A DNA stretch of 64,000 nt from Algoriphagus litoralis (GCF_003259255.1 NZ_QGOL01000007.1:400974-464973); one strand, 5' to 3'. Positions 53,167-62,459 are shown, counted from the stretch's first letter. Notes: generated by a model not told the origin, from the letters alone. A program made the numbers and translations.

Positions 53167-54519
53167 CTAAAAATCCCCCATGCTTTGGTAGCCGGAACCA
53201 TCAAATGTCTTGGAAGAAGGCTCATTGTAGGTCATGAAAATCGAAACCCCTCCTGCTTGGATACCGGTAAGCATGAATGTCTTACCACTTTCATCCGCGA
53301 TATAACCCAATCCAAAATGCCCGGTAAGTGAATGCGTATACTTAGTATCCAGGCGCACCTGACCGGGATCGGCTAAGTATACTGTAATGCTCTGACCTTC
53401 GTAAATACCTGAGTATTCCTGGCTGTTAAATTTATTTCCACCTTGACCTTTGGCAAGGGATTCTCCAGTGGGCTTGAAGTATTTGGAAAATTCTTTAGAA
53501 AACTTCTCATCCTGAAGACTTGCCATCACAGGTGAAGAGCCAGACCCCAATTTGAATGAATAATTTCCCTCGGAAGACTTGGTGAACCCCAGAAAATCCC
53601 GCATCGCAGTCATGATTTGGGTAGTCTCTCCCTCCAATTTGTCTTCTACCATCGCCTGATTGCCCTCATGGTCCAGCATCGAAGCTCCGGTATGGGTATC
53701 GAGATAAAAATGACCCACCATATTCCCTTCAGGTGATGTGACATAAAATCCAATCTTACGGTTGAATTTAAACTTGCTGTTTAAACCCTGATTTTCATAT
53801 ATTCCTCTACCTGAATTTGCTGCCGCCGGAGCTCCTCCACCTGAAGCTTTTCCACTGTCAGAACCGGTGCCACTTCCTCCATCCTCATCCTCTAGGATAT
53901 CCACTTGGGTTCTTTTCGGATCTTCTATTCGATCTACTTTTGGTTTGGGATCATCTTCAATCCGATCCACATTCGCTTTTTGAGGATCGACTATCCGCTC
54001 TACTTTCGGCTTTGGTCCATCTTCAATTCGATCTACGTTTGGTTTAGGTCCATCTTCGATTCGGTCCACCTGTGTGGGAATAGGATCGGTAATGATAGGC
54101 ACGTTAGGCTTGACAGGTTCTCCGGGAAGTCGCTCTACTTTAGTTTTTGGTGCATCCTCGATTCGATCTACCGTAGCTTTTGGCCCATCTTGAATTCGAT
54201 CGACGTCCTCGATCCGGTCTACTTTAGCCTTAGGGCCATCTTCGATACGATCCACTTTAGGCTTAGTACCATCTTCTATGCGGTCTACCTTGGAGTTCGG
54301 AGCATCTTCGATACGATCAACTTTGGTTTTTGGGGCATCTTCAATCCGTTCAACTTGTGCTTTGGTAGGATCTTGGATTCGCTCCACCTCTGTTTTGGTG
54401 GCATCGACACGGTCTACCTTCGGTTTTTCCGTATCGGATTTGCGGACGACTTTGAGTTTTTGCTGCGCAAAAGTAACCGAAGCTGCCAAGATCAGGAATA
54501 GGGTGAAAATCGTTCTCAT
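53167..54519 (-). CDS. secreted protein with 11-residue VDRIED repeats
   Basis: 450 residues with a signal peptide (MRTIFTLFLILAASVTFAQ). Residues about 30-220 consist of about fifteen 11-residue units of the form (K)VDRIED-x-P-K-x-x. Some units are altered ('VERIQD', 'VERLPGEP'), and one unit is cut to six residues ('VDRIEDVDRIQD'). A Gly/Ser linker ('DEDGGSGTGSDSGKASGGGAP') leads to a C-terminal about 200-residue globular domain ('SKFKFNRKIGFYVTSPEGNMVGHFYLDT'). The repeats are strongly charged and probably extended, like a stalk. No family is recognised. It is the last gene of a four-gene operon with an OmpA-like protein. Confidence 0.8.
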   Translation of the reverse strand: MRTIFTLFLILAASVTFAQQKLKVVRKSDTEKPKVDRVDATKTEVERIQDPTKAQVERIEDAPKTKVDRIEDAPNSKVDRIEDGTKPKVDRIEDGPKAKVDRIEDVDRIQDGPKATVDRIEDAPKTKVERLPGEPVKPNVPIITDPIPTQVDRIEDGPKPNVDRIEDGPKPKVERIVDPQKANVDRIEDDPKPKVDRIEDPKRTQVDILEDEDGGSGTGSDSGKASGGGAPAAANSGRGIYENQGLNSKFKFNRKIGFYVTSPEGNMVGHFYLDTHTGASMLDHEGNQAMVEDKLEGETTQIMTAMRDFLGFTKSSEGNYSFKLGSGSSPVMASLQDEKFSKEFSKYFKPTGESLAKGQGGNKFNSQEYSGIYEGQSITVYLADPGQVRLDTKYTHSLTGHFGLGYIADESGKTFMLTGIQAGGVSIFMTYNEPSSKTFDGSGYQSMGDF

Positions 54520-54527
54520 CTTCTTTG

Positions 54528-54950
54528 CTATTGGCCTTGGAGTTTAAATCGATGCTCCAACACTTTAGTAGGTCGGGAATCTTTGAAGTCAATCGTCGTG
54601 CGGATATATCCTGTGTAGCGATTGGAGCCCCACTCTCGGTCATAATGGATCTCATATTTCTTATTTGCTACTTTATCATCATTGACAAACACCCCTGAAT
54701 ATTTATCCAGCCGATCCTCCGAACTGTTCAATTTGGGAACCTGATTCCAGGTATTGGTAAGTTTCATTTCTGTACCCACCATTTGATAGAGTAAAGTTTT
54801 CCCTCCTTTGATTTCAAACTTTGGGGTGGTAGCATTGGACTGCACATTGACAAAGACAAGATTTTGTCCTTGGGAAAAAGACACCAAACTAAAGATAAGG
54901 ACCAAGGCAATAACTATTGATTTCATAGATTTTTTAAAAGAATTTGACAT
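54528..54950 (-). CDS. small secreted protein, unknown
   Basis: 140 residues with a leader ('KSIVIALVLIFSLVSFSQGQ'). The mature part is beta-rich and highly charged ('NLVFVNVQSNATTPKFEIKGGKTLLYQMVG', 'YTGYIRTTIDFKDSRPTKVLEHRF'). No family is recognised. It lies 8 nt before the VDRIED-repeat gene and 2 nt after the lipoprotein gene, so it belongs to the same transcript. Confidence 0.65.
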   Translation of the reverse strand: MSNSFKKSMKSIVIALVLIFSLVSFSQGQNLVFVNVQSNATTPKFEIKGGKTLLYQMVGTEMKLTNTWNQVPKLNSSEDRLDKYSGVFVNDDKVANKKYEIHYDREWGSNRYTGYIRTTIDFKDSRPTKVLEHRFKLQGQ

Positions 54951-54952
54951 GT

Positions 54953-55678
54953 TTAAAGCTTTTCAAGAATTTGTTTGGCCAATACAGCCGCTTTGGATTT
55001 GCAGGTTTCCATATCGTCATTCAGATTTACCCGAAGGATAAAGGTCACCCCATCCTCATAGACTGACAGCGCATGATGTCCCGGCATCCAGACGGCCATT
55101 TCGCCCACACCAGACACCGGTTCCCGAGTCAAATCACCCAAAAATCCCTTGGCCATGTCGGCGGCCATGTCGCCCTGATCCTTTGAAACTGAGCCGTCAG
55201 CGACTTTTTCATCCAACTTTGAACTCATGGCATTGTCGATGTCTTTGAGATCTTGCTCGGTGAGTTGCCGATTATTGTATTCGAAATCTTTCTTGGAAAT
55301 CTCCGCCAATCCATCCAACTGAACTACATCCAAGTCCGGCACATCCACACTCATAGTCCCAACCTTCATCACCTTAGTTCTGCCTCTGTCCCAAGTATAA
55401 GCGATGCTATGGTATTGGGGACCCATGATTTGGGAATAATCCTCACTGGCGTCAGCTGGATCGTATCCCGTGAGTGATGCTGCCATCTCCAGAGTGAGAA
55501 GCTCATTGAGTTTGCCTGTATAGTCATCCAGAGAAGCCATTCCCGAAGCTTCAGTAGCTTCTCCCAAGACCTCAGAGATCTCGGAAGTAACCTCGTCCTT
55601 CTTGCTTTCAGACCCGCAAGAATTACTCATAAGGATCAGGCCAAGGGGAAGGAGCAGTAGTGCATTGTATTTGTTCAT
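54953..55678 (-). CDS. lipoprotein, unknown family
   Basis: 241 residues with a lipoprotein leader (SNS-C, Cys21). An acidic helical stretch follows ('ESKKDEVTSEISEVLGEATEASG'), then a mixed domain with 'YHSIAYTWDRGRTKVMKV' and 'VGEMAVWMPGHHALSVYEDGVTFILRVNL'. No family is recognised. It lies between the OmpA-like gene (4 nt) and the small secreted gene (2 nt), so it is an operon member, probably of an envelope complex. Confidence 0.65.
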   Translation of the reverse strand: MNKYNALLLLPLGLILMSNSCGSESKKDEVTSEISEVLGEATEASGMASLDDYTGKLNELLTLEMAASLTGYDPADASEDYSQIMGPQYHSIAYTWDRGRTKVMKVGTMSVDVPDLDVVQLDGLAEISKKDFEYNNRQLTEQDLKDIDNAMSSKLDEKVADGSVSKDQGDMAADMAKGFLGDLTREPVSGVGEMAVWMPGHHALSVYEDGVTFILRVNLNDDMETCKSKAAVLAKQILEKL

Positions 55679-55682
55679 ATCC

Positions 55683-57002
55683 TTATTTTTTTATGAATTC
55701 GACTCTTCTATTTTGGGCTTTCCCGACAGCTGTCTTATTGTCACCGAGGGGAAGGGATTCCCCTTTTCCATCGGTGGTCATGCGTGATCCATCGATACCG
55801 AAATCTAGGTTGAGGGCATTTTTCACTGCATCTGCCCGCTTTTTAGAAAGGGCAAGATTGAGGCTGTCATCACCGTCGCTGTCGGTATGACCAATGATCT
55901 CAATCTGGATTGTTGGGTTTTCCTGAAGTACTGTAGCGATTTCTTTGAACACACCGGCTGATTCCGGCTTTATAGTCGCTGATCCTGAATCAAAAACTAT
56001 CCCCTGCGTAGTGAATTTTCCCTCGGTAATCAACTTGGATCGGGTATCCGGCGCGCCGACCGCAAAGCGCAGATTGCTTAGCAGAAACTCTTTGTTTTCG
56101 TGGTAGTAAGTAATTGAACCCAGCATAAACCGGTAAGCTCCCTCTTCAACAAATGCCCTTGGAATATCCCAGATCTTTTCTTCATTGAGGTAGACCCTCA
56201 GTCTGGACTTCTGCTTCCAGATCGACACTCTGACAAAAGTATAATCCTCACCTTCTGGGATGTAATACTGCTTCTGAGGCTTATCATTATCTATTTTTGC
56301 CGCGCCATATGCATCATAAGTTCGCACATAGGCCATACCCCTGGCTTCCAAACCGACTTCGACTCCATTTTCACGATAGCCAGCCAGAAGGTCATGACCG
56401 TTGTTTTCATCCAGAAAAAGGAATTGGGTGTAAGCCTGACTTTCATTGAAAACCCCCAGATCAAACTCGATGGTACAATTTTCCGGAAGTGCCTCCAAAA
56501 ATTCAGGGTAAAGCTCCCCTTCATCCTTGAAAGCCAACCAGTTTCCCTCCAAGCCAGTAATGGTCACAATTTCACCGGAGGAAGTGGTGTTCCATTTAGC
56601 AGGAAAGTCACCGATAGCATCTTGAGAAAAGTCCTCAATCGCAATCACATTTTCCCCAGGGACAAAGTCAAACTTGGAGTAAGATCTCAAGCTTGGATTG
56701 GTGGTTCCTCCATTGGATGTTTCAGAGCCTGAAGTTCCTTCTGCTGCGTCTTCTGAGGATTCAGACATCTTTTCTTCAGATCCTGATTCCTGCGTTTTGG
56801 CAGGTTTTTCTTTTTTCTTGAAAAGTGACCCAATTCCATCCTCAATCTTATCGAGGGCTTGGTCTACAGTTTCATCCGCTTTGGTTTCTACTCGTGTAGT
56901 AGATTTGGTTTTTGCGTTTGTCACTACGCGCTGTCCGGTGTTTTGGGCATTTGCCCATGCAGAAAGCGAAAGAAACAAACCCAGGATTAAAAATTTGTTC
57001 AT
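55683..57002 (-). CDS. OmpA-family protein
   Basis: 439 residues with a signal peptide (MNKFLILGLFLSLSAWANAQ). After a charged, Ser-rich linker (about 50-110) there is a beta-sandwich-like domain at about 115-310 ('GENVIAIEDFSQDAIGDFPAKWNTTSSGE', laminin-G/lectin-like in appearance). The C-terminus is a full OmpA domain ('VFDSGSATIKPESAGVFKEIATVLQENPTIQIEIIGHTDSDG', 'LSKKRADAVKNAL', 'KAQNRRVEFIKK'), which should bind peptidoglycan. It is the first gene of a four-gene operon and is divergent from the sigma factor gene. Confidence 0.88.
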   Translation of the reverse strand: MNKFLILGLFLSLSAWANAQNTGQRVVTNAKTKSTTRVETKADETVDQALDKIEDGIGSLFKKKEKPAKTQESGSEEKMSESSEDAAEGTSGSETSNGGTTNPSLRSYSKFDFVPGENVIAIEDFSQDAIGDFPAKWNTTSSGEIVTITGLEGNWLAFKDEGELYPEFLEALPENCTIEFDLGVFNESQAYTQFLFLDENNGHDLLAGYRENGVEVGLEARGMAYVRTYDAYGAAKIDNDKPQKQYYIPEGEDYTFVRVSIWKQKSRLRVYLNEEKIWDIPRAFVEEGAYRFMLGSITYYHENKEFLLSNLRFAVGAPDTRSKLITEGKFTTQGIVFDSGSATIKPESAGVFKEIATVLQENPTIQIEIIGHTDSDGDDSLNLALSKKRADAVKNALNLDFGIDGSRMTTDGKGESLPLGDNKTAVGKAQNRRVEFIKK

Positions 57003-57115
57003 GGTATTTTAAGTAATGATTTGCCTGTTGGTGCTGGAAATCGATCGAGGTAAACATGGGTTTTTGAAAAAAAATCAAAAAAATTTGTGTTTACTTTAAG
57101 TGACTTTTTTAACCA

Positions 57116-57649
57116 ATGGAAAAAGAGACGCAGATCGCATTATTGAAAGCAGGAGACCGGGAGACGATCAAAACCATTTACCTAGAGAATCAACAGGGGT
57201 TCCGGCTTTTCGCCAAGCGATACACAGATGATGTGGAGGAGATTCGAAATATTTACCAGGACGCGATTCTTGCGCTGGTAGAAAATGCCGCCAAAGGCAA
57301 ACTGGATGAGCTGCAGAGTACCATCAGCACCTACCTCTTTGCCATCGGCAAGTATCTAATCTTCAAATCCAATAAAATCAGCGACCGAAAAGTCAATCTC
57401 GAGGCTGATGAATTGGAAGCGATCCCCTGGGAAAGCTATGAAGAGGAAGCCAACGATGAGGAAATCATGGAACTCAAGTCGCAGTTTGAAAAGCTGGGTG
57501 CGAAATGCAAGGAGTTACTCAGGCTATTCTATTATCAGGCTAAAAGCATGGATGAGATCTACCTGCAATTAGGTTATGTTTCCAAAGATGTGCTGAAAAG
57601 TACCAAATCGAGATGTCTGAAAAGTCTCAAAGAGTCAATGAAAAAATAA
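57116..57649 (+). CDS. ECF-type RNA polymerase sigma factor
   Basis: 177 residues. Region 2-like helices occupy the first about 95 residues ('GDRETIKTIYLENQQGFRLFAKRYTDDVEEIRNIYQDAILALVENAAKG', 'TYLFAIGKYLIF'). The region 4-like part is at about 120-175 ('LGAKCKELLRLFYYQAKSMDEIYLQLGYVSKDVLKSTKSRCLKSL'). It directs RNA polymerase to its own promoters, and it is followed 6 nt later by an anti-sigma-like gene. The divergent OmpA-like operon is an obvious candidate regulon member. Confidence 0.85.
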   Translation: MEKETQIALLKAGDRETIKTIYLENQQGFRLFAKRYTDDVEEIRNIYQDAILALVENAAKGKLDELQSTISTYLFAIGKYLIFKSNKISDRKVNLEADELEAIPWESYEEEANDEEIMELKSQFEKLGAKCKELLRLFYYQAKSMDEIYLQLGYVSKDVLKSTKSRCLKSLKESMKK

Positions 57650-57655
57650 GAAATC

Positions 57656-58372
57656 ATGGATCAGGAGGAATTAATCAACGCCTATTTGGAAGGAACGCTA
57701 AGTCCTGAAGATCAAAAGATTTTCGAAAATCTGATTGCCCAAAATCCGGAGTACAAAGCTGAACTCGAGGCTCAGCGCAAAATCAAAGCTGCCATCACGA
57801 TTTCTGAGCGTGAAAATCTCAGGGGATTTCTAGATGAAATTGAAGATAACTCCGCCAAACCGAAAAGCAGGGTCAAGTCCTGGCTTTTTTCCGCCGCTGC
57901 GGCATGTATGGTTGTACTGGCTGGATACTTCCTGTGGACGACCCTGTCTATGTCTCCGGGTGAAAAACTGTACGCCAGACATTATGAAACCTACCCGAAT
58001 CTCATCGCTCCCAGTACCCGGGGCGAAGGTTCAGTTGATCCAAAAGCCCAGGCTTTTTTGGCCTACGACAATGGAAATTTTGAGCAAGCTGCTGTGCTTT
58101 TTGAACAACTTAAAAATGAACCTGACGCTGAATATGCCCTGCTCTATTTGGGTATTTGCCAACTCGAGCTCGGTAGACCTGAGAAAGCAATTCCGGTTTT
58201 AAATCTTGTACCAGCAAGCTCTGATTCTAAAGAAATCGCATCTTGGTATGAGGCCTTGGGCTATTTCAAATTAAACATGCTGGACAAGGGAAAAGCAGCA
58301 CTTCAGGTTACGTCTGGAAGTGCCAATCCTTTTCAAACTTCAGCTGAGGAAATTTTGAAATCCCTGGAATAA
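57656..58372 (+). CDS. anti-sigma-like membrane protein with TPR domain
   Basis: 238 residues. The N-terminal 'LINAYLEGTLSPEDQKIFENLIAQNPEYKAELE' is a zinc-free anti-sigma-type helical segment. One membrane helix follows at about 80-98 ('WLFSAAAACMVVLAGYFLW'), and the outer C-terminal part has TPR-like repeats ('AQAFLAYDNGNFEQAAVLFEQL', 'YALLYLGICQLELGRPEKAIPVL'). It probably holds the sigma factor at the membrane until an envelope signal reaches the TPR domain. It ends 8 nt from the end of the convergent CHAT gene. Confidence 0.82.
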   Translation: MDQEELINAYLEGTLSPEDQKIFENLIAQNPEYKAELEAQRKIKAAITISERENLRGFLDEIEDNSAKPKSRVKSWLFSAAAACMVVLAGYFLWTTLSMSPGEKLYARHYETYPNLIAPSTRGEGSVDPKAQAFLAYDNGNFEQAAVLFEQLKNEPDAEYALLYLGICQLELGRPEKAIPVLNLVPASSDSKEIASWYEALGYFKLNMLDKGKAALQVTSGSANPFQTSAEEILKSLE

Positions 58373-58380
58373 TGCAGTAA

Positions 58381-61260
58381 TCAAGGTTTTTTGGCTCTTT
58401 TGAACCAAAACAGAAGGATCAGCACCACCAAAATCAATCCGCTCACAATCCCCATCCAAGCCGGAAATAGGGAAGCCTGAATAGGATCCAACTGTCCGTT
58501 GATCACAAATCCTGCCCAGAAAATCGGGTGATTTTTCAGCGGGTACTCGCTGAGAAATCTACGCTTGGCCTGAGCCAAAGCCTGATCCTTCGGGATTCCT
58601 TTTTTGATTTCTTCATAGAAAAAAATCATCAATTCCGAGGTCTCCTTGTCAGGCACTTCCCAGAGACTGTAGACGCTGCTTTTCACACCAGAGAAAGTCA
58701 AAGCCCTTGACAAACTGCTCAGCCCCTCTCCCGGCATCATCTGCCCAACTCCCGTGTTGCAAGCGCTGAGGACGACGAGTTCGGATGGGAAATTCATCCG
58801 ATACAATTCATCCAGTTTCAGTAGTTCCGCATTGGAAAAAACCAAGGCTGACTGATCGTAATTCGTCTCCTGCTGCTCGGTATGCATGGCAAGGTGATGA
58901 ATTCGATAATTCGCCAGACTGGCGACGAAGTTTCGTTTGCTGGCCTCTTGGCCTACTTTAGCCTCACCAGAATGGTAAGACACGATGCGTTCGGTTTCTT
59001 CCAGGTTGTTTTCAATCGAACTAAATTGGGTTCCCTCGTAAGACGGTGCAAATCCGATCAGGAAATCAGGGTTAAACTTGGACTTGACGGGATTGCGATA
59101 ATTCAGCAGTTTATATGAATGCTGATAGGCAATGGGTATTTTTTCTATTAAAAAATCAGCCCCAGATTCACTCAAGGCTTCAAATGGAAGTAGGTGAAGG
59201 AAGTCATCTGGAATGATCTGTAGTCTTTTTCCTTCCTGAATCGAAAATGGAGAAAGGATGTCCTGATAGAGTTCTGGTGCGTGGGAAGAATACTTGTCGT
59301 CAATATTGAGAATTGATTTGCGAAACTGATTCACTTGTTCTTCTAGCTCCTTTGCTTTTCCCAGTCTCCTGACCTGAACTTCATTGGAATTCAGCAGCAC
59401 TCCAAATACCTCTGCATCTGCCACATAATATTTCAACACCTGCTCGTCCTCTGGAATGGATTTTTGAAAATCTCTCAAGTCGAAATCTTCTCCGGAATAA
59501 AAGCCAAAGGTCCGCTCGGAAGATATTGCCTGTTCTAATTTTTCCAGTGCCAACTCAAGTTCTTTTTTTTCTACTTGGAGTGAATCAGCCAAATTCTCTA
59601 GCTCCATTTGCTTGAGATTATACTCACTGATTCTTTCCGCTGTTTTCCCGAGACTTTCTTCGTTTTTACTGATAAATTTTTTCCAAAGTTCCTGTGAGGC
59701 ATTACGTTCGAGTAAATTGAGCGTGGAGAGTACCGTATCCTGACCAAATCTGTCCGGCTCAGCAAGCAAGCTCAACAATCCGCCCTCTATCTCCTTGTTC
59801 AGTTTTTCAAGCCATGCAGTGTAGGACCCTTTGAGATAATACTCATGAAACATCTGCGCCGCAAGCTTGTAAAAGTTAAATGCCCGCTCAAAATCCGAAG
59901 CATCACCTGACTTTTTGAATAATTCCCGATAGATATTCCCACTTCGGATCATGATGGTGATGTGTCGGTCGGTATTCATCCCCTCAAATTCCTGATAATC
60001 CAAACCCTGCAAGTCTGCCTCCGTCAATGGTCTCTCAAGCAGTTCCGAATAAATCTTCACAATCAAATCCCTGGATTCTTCTGCTCTTCCCAGATTATTC
60101 AACAATTCAGATTTAAGGATCATTACCGTATATGTACTTGAACCGCGGTATCCCATGGCCTCCAAGAGTTTGAGACTTTCATCTGCATATTCCAGAGACT
60201 GGGTGAAGGCGGAATCATAGTAATTGACCATGGCGAGATTGGCCGCATACTTCATCTGATAAAAATTATCCAAGGGGATTTTACTCATTTTTTGGTAGTA
60301 GCTCTTGGAGAGTCCATAATTTGTAATGTTTGTAAAGAGCGTACCCGCACTTTCATAGACTGACAATTGGTAGTTTCTATGCGCGTAACTAAAATCCGGA
60401 TCCAATGTACGCATGAAATAATCCACCTCATCTACCAACTCAATCATACCCACCGAATCACGCAATAGTTCAAGCAGTCTCGATTTATTGAGATACTGGT
60501 TGATTTTCATGTACTGAATGTCTTCCGATCCAATCGTATCAGTAAGTGAAGCCGTTTTGATGTATCCATCAAAAAAGTTGACCAATTCGGTGGAACCTTG
60601 CTCGTTTCCGTATTCATATTCTACATAAAAGAGATTTCTGACTACCTCGGTCATATTTCGGTGATCGGAAAGCAAATGATCCTTGAGAATCTCAAAAGCT
60701 TGATGGTAATTGAAAATGGCTTTGTTTTGAAAGCCCAGATTGTAATAGGCAAAGCCAAGTTTATTGTAGGTTTCTGCAAAAGTCTGAAACTCTGGATTGG
60801 CATCATTTTCGTAAAGTTCAATTGACTTCTCATAAGTCTGAACCGCTTTGGCTGTTTGGCCAAGTTCATCCAATAAAAATCCCTGAGTCGCATAGAAGTG
60901 GGCCCAACTGGAGGGAGTAAGAGCCTGCAGTTCAGGCAGTTCTTCTACCTTCAAGGCCAATTCCAATCCTTTTTTGGCTTGATAGTTTAGTCCCAAAATC
61001 TCCAGGTATAGCACATAAAACTCAAGCAATTCTCCAGAACTGGCTTTCTGAACTCCAGATTGTATTTGCTGCTCCATCTTTTCTATCTCTGGCAAGAGAA
61101 TTTCCGGAGAAAGTTCCTGTCGTTGATTTTTCAGTTCTTCAAATCGCTGCGAAAATGCAGTCGGAGGAGTCTCTTTGGATTCGGGAATTTTGGAATCGGT
61201 CTGAAGCAAAAGCAAAATAACCGACAGCGACCAATAGAAAAACAAACTCAGTTTCGGCAC
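58381..61260 (-). CDS. TPR-CHAT protein with C-terminal membrane anchor
   Basis: 959 residues. A leader-like N-terminus ('LSLFFYWSLSVILLLLQ') precedes TPR-type helical repeats at about 40-480 ('AHFYATQGFLLDELGQTAKAVQTYEKSIELY', 'TYNKLGFAYYNLGFQNKAIFNYHQAF') and a coiled coil at about 540-590. The CHAT caspase-like domain is at about 610-910, with the catalytic pair His793 ('HHLAMHTEQ') and Cys834 ('LSACNTGVG'). A final membrane helix ('WMGIVSGLILVVLILLFWF') and 'KRAKKP' tail anchor it. CHAT proteins of this form are cysteine proteases in signalling. It is convergent to the sigma/anti-sigma pair. Confidence 0.88.
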   Translation of the reverse strand: MPKLSLFFYWSLSVILLLLQTDSKIPESKETPPTAFSQRFEELKNQRQELSPEILLPEIEKMEQQIQSGVQKASSGELLEFYVLYLEILGLNYQAKKGLELALKVEELPELQALTPSSWAHFYATQGFLLDELGQTAKAVQTYEKSIELYENDANPEFQTFAETYNKLGFAYYNLGFQNKAIFNYHQAFEILKDHLLSDHRNMTEVVRNLFYVEYEYGNEQGSTELVNFFDGYIKTASLTDTIGSEDIQYMKINQYLNKSRLLELLRDSVGMIELVDEVDYFMRTLDPDFSYAHRNYQLSVYESAGTLFTNITNYGLSKSYYQKMSKIPLDNFYQMKYAANLAMVNYYDSAFTQSLEYADESLKLLEAMGYRGSSTYTVMILKSELLNNLGRAEESRDLIVKIYSELLERPLTEADLQGLDYQEFEGMNTDRHITIMIRSGNIYRELFKKSGDASDFERAFNFYKLAAQMFHEYYLKGSYTAWLEKLNKEIEGGLLSLLAEPDRFGQDTVLSTLNLLERNASQELWKKFISKNEESLGKTAERISEYNLKQMELENLADSLQVEKKELELALEKLEQAISSERTFGFYSGEDFDLRDFQKSIPEDEQVLKYYVADAEVFGVLLNSNEVQVRRLGKAKELEEQVNQFRKSILNIDDKYSSHAPELYQDILSPFSIQEGKRLQIIPDDFLHLLPFEALSESGADFLIEKIPIAYQHSYKLLNYRNPVKSKFNPDFLIGFAPSYEGTQFSSIENNLEETERIVSYHSGEAKVGQEASKRNFVASLANYRIHHLAMHTEQQETNYDQSALVFSNAELLKLDELYRMNFPSELVVLSACNTGVGQMMPGEGLSSLSRALTFSGVKSSVYSLWEVPDKETSELMIFFYEEIKKGIPKDQALAQAKRRFLSEYPLKNHPIFWAGFVINGQLDPIQASLFPAWMGIVSGLILVVLILLFWFKRAKKP

Positions 61261-61440
61261 CTTATGAGGAGTATGAAGGGATGAAAAATTTTCAGGAATG
61301 AAACCAAATTAAAGATTTTTGTACCAAATGCTAAAACGAAAACCTAAAATGTAAGAAATATCTAAAGTCAAAGTTTAAGCCTCCATTCGTCCTATTCAAA
61401 ATAAATACTGATCACTTCTTACGGCATTTGGCCTAATGAT

Positions 61441-61469
61441 ATAAAAAAAGGAAGGATTGCTCCTTCCCT
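61441..61469 (-). terminator. intrinsic terminator of the PorP/SprF operon
   Basis: A 7-bp stem GGAAGGA/TCCTTCC with a 4-nt loop (61450-61467). On the minus strand seven T residues follow. The plus strand also continues CTGTTTTTT, so it could serve both directions. Confidence 0.85.
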
Positions 61470-61493
61470 GTTTTTTCTGTTTTTTATTTCCGG

Positions 61494-62459
61494 TTACCAG
61501 ATCAATACCTGATCTTTTTCAAACTTATTCCTAACATTGGATCGGAACAAATTCAGCGTCACAGTGAATTCATGGGTGCTTCCCGGAAGTAAGTATCTCT
61601 TTCCCATCGGGAATTCATAGAGGTAACCCATTTTCAGTTTCGAAGTCAGAAATCCAAGCTGCAAACTGCTGGCATTGTCGATCCGATGTCCCGCCCCCAC
61701 CCAAACTTTGTCCATAAGTAATGCTTTGATATTCAATTCCAAGACATTAGGCAGGTCTCTTCGACTTCGAAAGAACGCATTTGTAATAATTGCAAAGTTG
61801 GGTGTAAGCGCTTCCCGGAATCCAACCTGTACAAACTGCTCTGCCGGATAACCTTCCAAAAAGTCATCTCCACTACTCGCCTTGCCACCATTGATTCGGT
61901 GAATCGCATAGGAAAAGTAATAGTTACGATGGGTCAAAGCCATTCCAATATTGGCATCCAAGAACTGCATATTGGAAAATGACCCAACGTATTGGCCTAA
62001 GGTAGGATCATTTTGCTCCTCGGTAGTCATCGCATGTCCATCCAGTCTGACCGATTGGTAATTGACTCCCACTCCCAGCCGTAGGTTGTGATTTTCTGTC
62101 AATCTTACCCTACTAGCATAGCTGATCATCAATTCAGTATCACGAAATGCACCATAGGTATCGTGAAGCAGGTTGATTGAGGCTGCATTTTTCCCCATCA
62201 AGGCAGGATCTATTTCACCGGCTAATTCACCAAAATCGATCTCAGTACTGAAGAAGAAGGTCTGCGGTGCTCCCTCGAAACCCGACCACTGATTTCGCAC
62301 AAAACCACGAACAGTCGACCCCTCATACCCGGTCAAACCGGGATTGAAGTAACTCTGAAAGTGGGAAAATTGGGAGATATTCTTGCGCGTCTGTCCATAG
62401 GCCGCTGTATGAAACAGCAGCAGTGAGAAGATTAAAGAAAGATATTTTAAACTTGACAT
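61494..62459 (-). CDS. PorP/SprF-family type IX secretion membrane protein
   Basis: 321 residues with a signal peptide ('LKYLSLIFSLLLFHTAAYGQ'). The start 'ISQFSHFQSYFNPGLTGYEGSTVRGFVRNQWSGFEGAPQTFFFSTEIDFG' is the usual opening of PorP/SprF proteins. The rest is barrel-like ('LRLGVGVNYQSVRLDGH', 'FSYAIHRINGGK'). PorP/SprF proteins help carry a particular T9SS cargo to the surface. The gene directly upstream in the same operon encodes a protein with a T9SS-type C-terminal domain, which is its likely cargo. Confidence 0.93.
   Translation of the reverse strand: MSSLKYLSLIFSLLLFHTAAYGQTRKNISQFSHFQSYFNPGLTGYEGSTVRGFVRNQWSGFEGAPQTFFFSTEIDFGELAGEIDPALMGKNAASINLLHDTYGAFRDTELMISYASRVRLTENHNLRLGVGVNYQSVRLDGHAMTTEEQNDPTLGQYVGSFSNMQFLDANIGMALTHRNYYFSYAIHRINGGKASSGDDFLEGYPAEQFVQVGFREALTPNFAIITNAFFRSRRDLPNVLELNIKALLMDKVWVGAGHRIDNASSLQLGFLTSKLKMGYLYEFPMGKRYLLPGSTHEFTVTLNLFRSNVRNKFEKDQVLIW

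Noticed and set aside
57061..57115. TTTG ... TACTTTAA as a Bacteroidota -33/-7 promoter for the sigma gene
   Set aside because: The spacing (25 nt) is longer than expected, and the AT-rich DNA makes such matches frequent.
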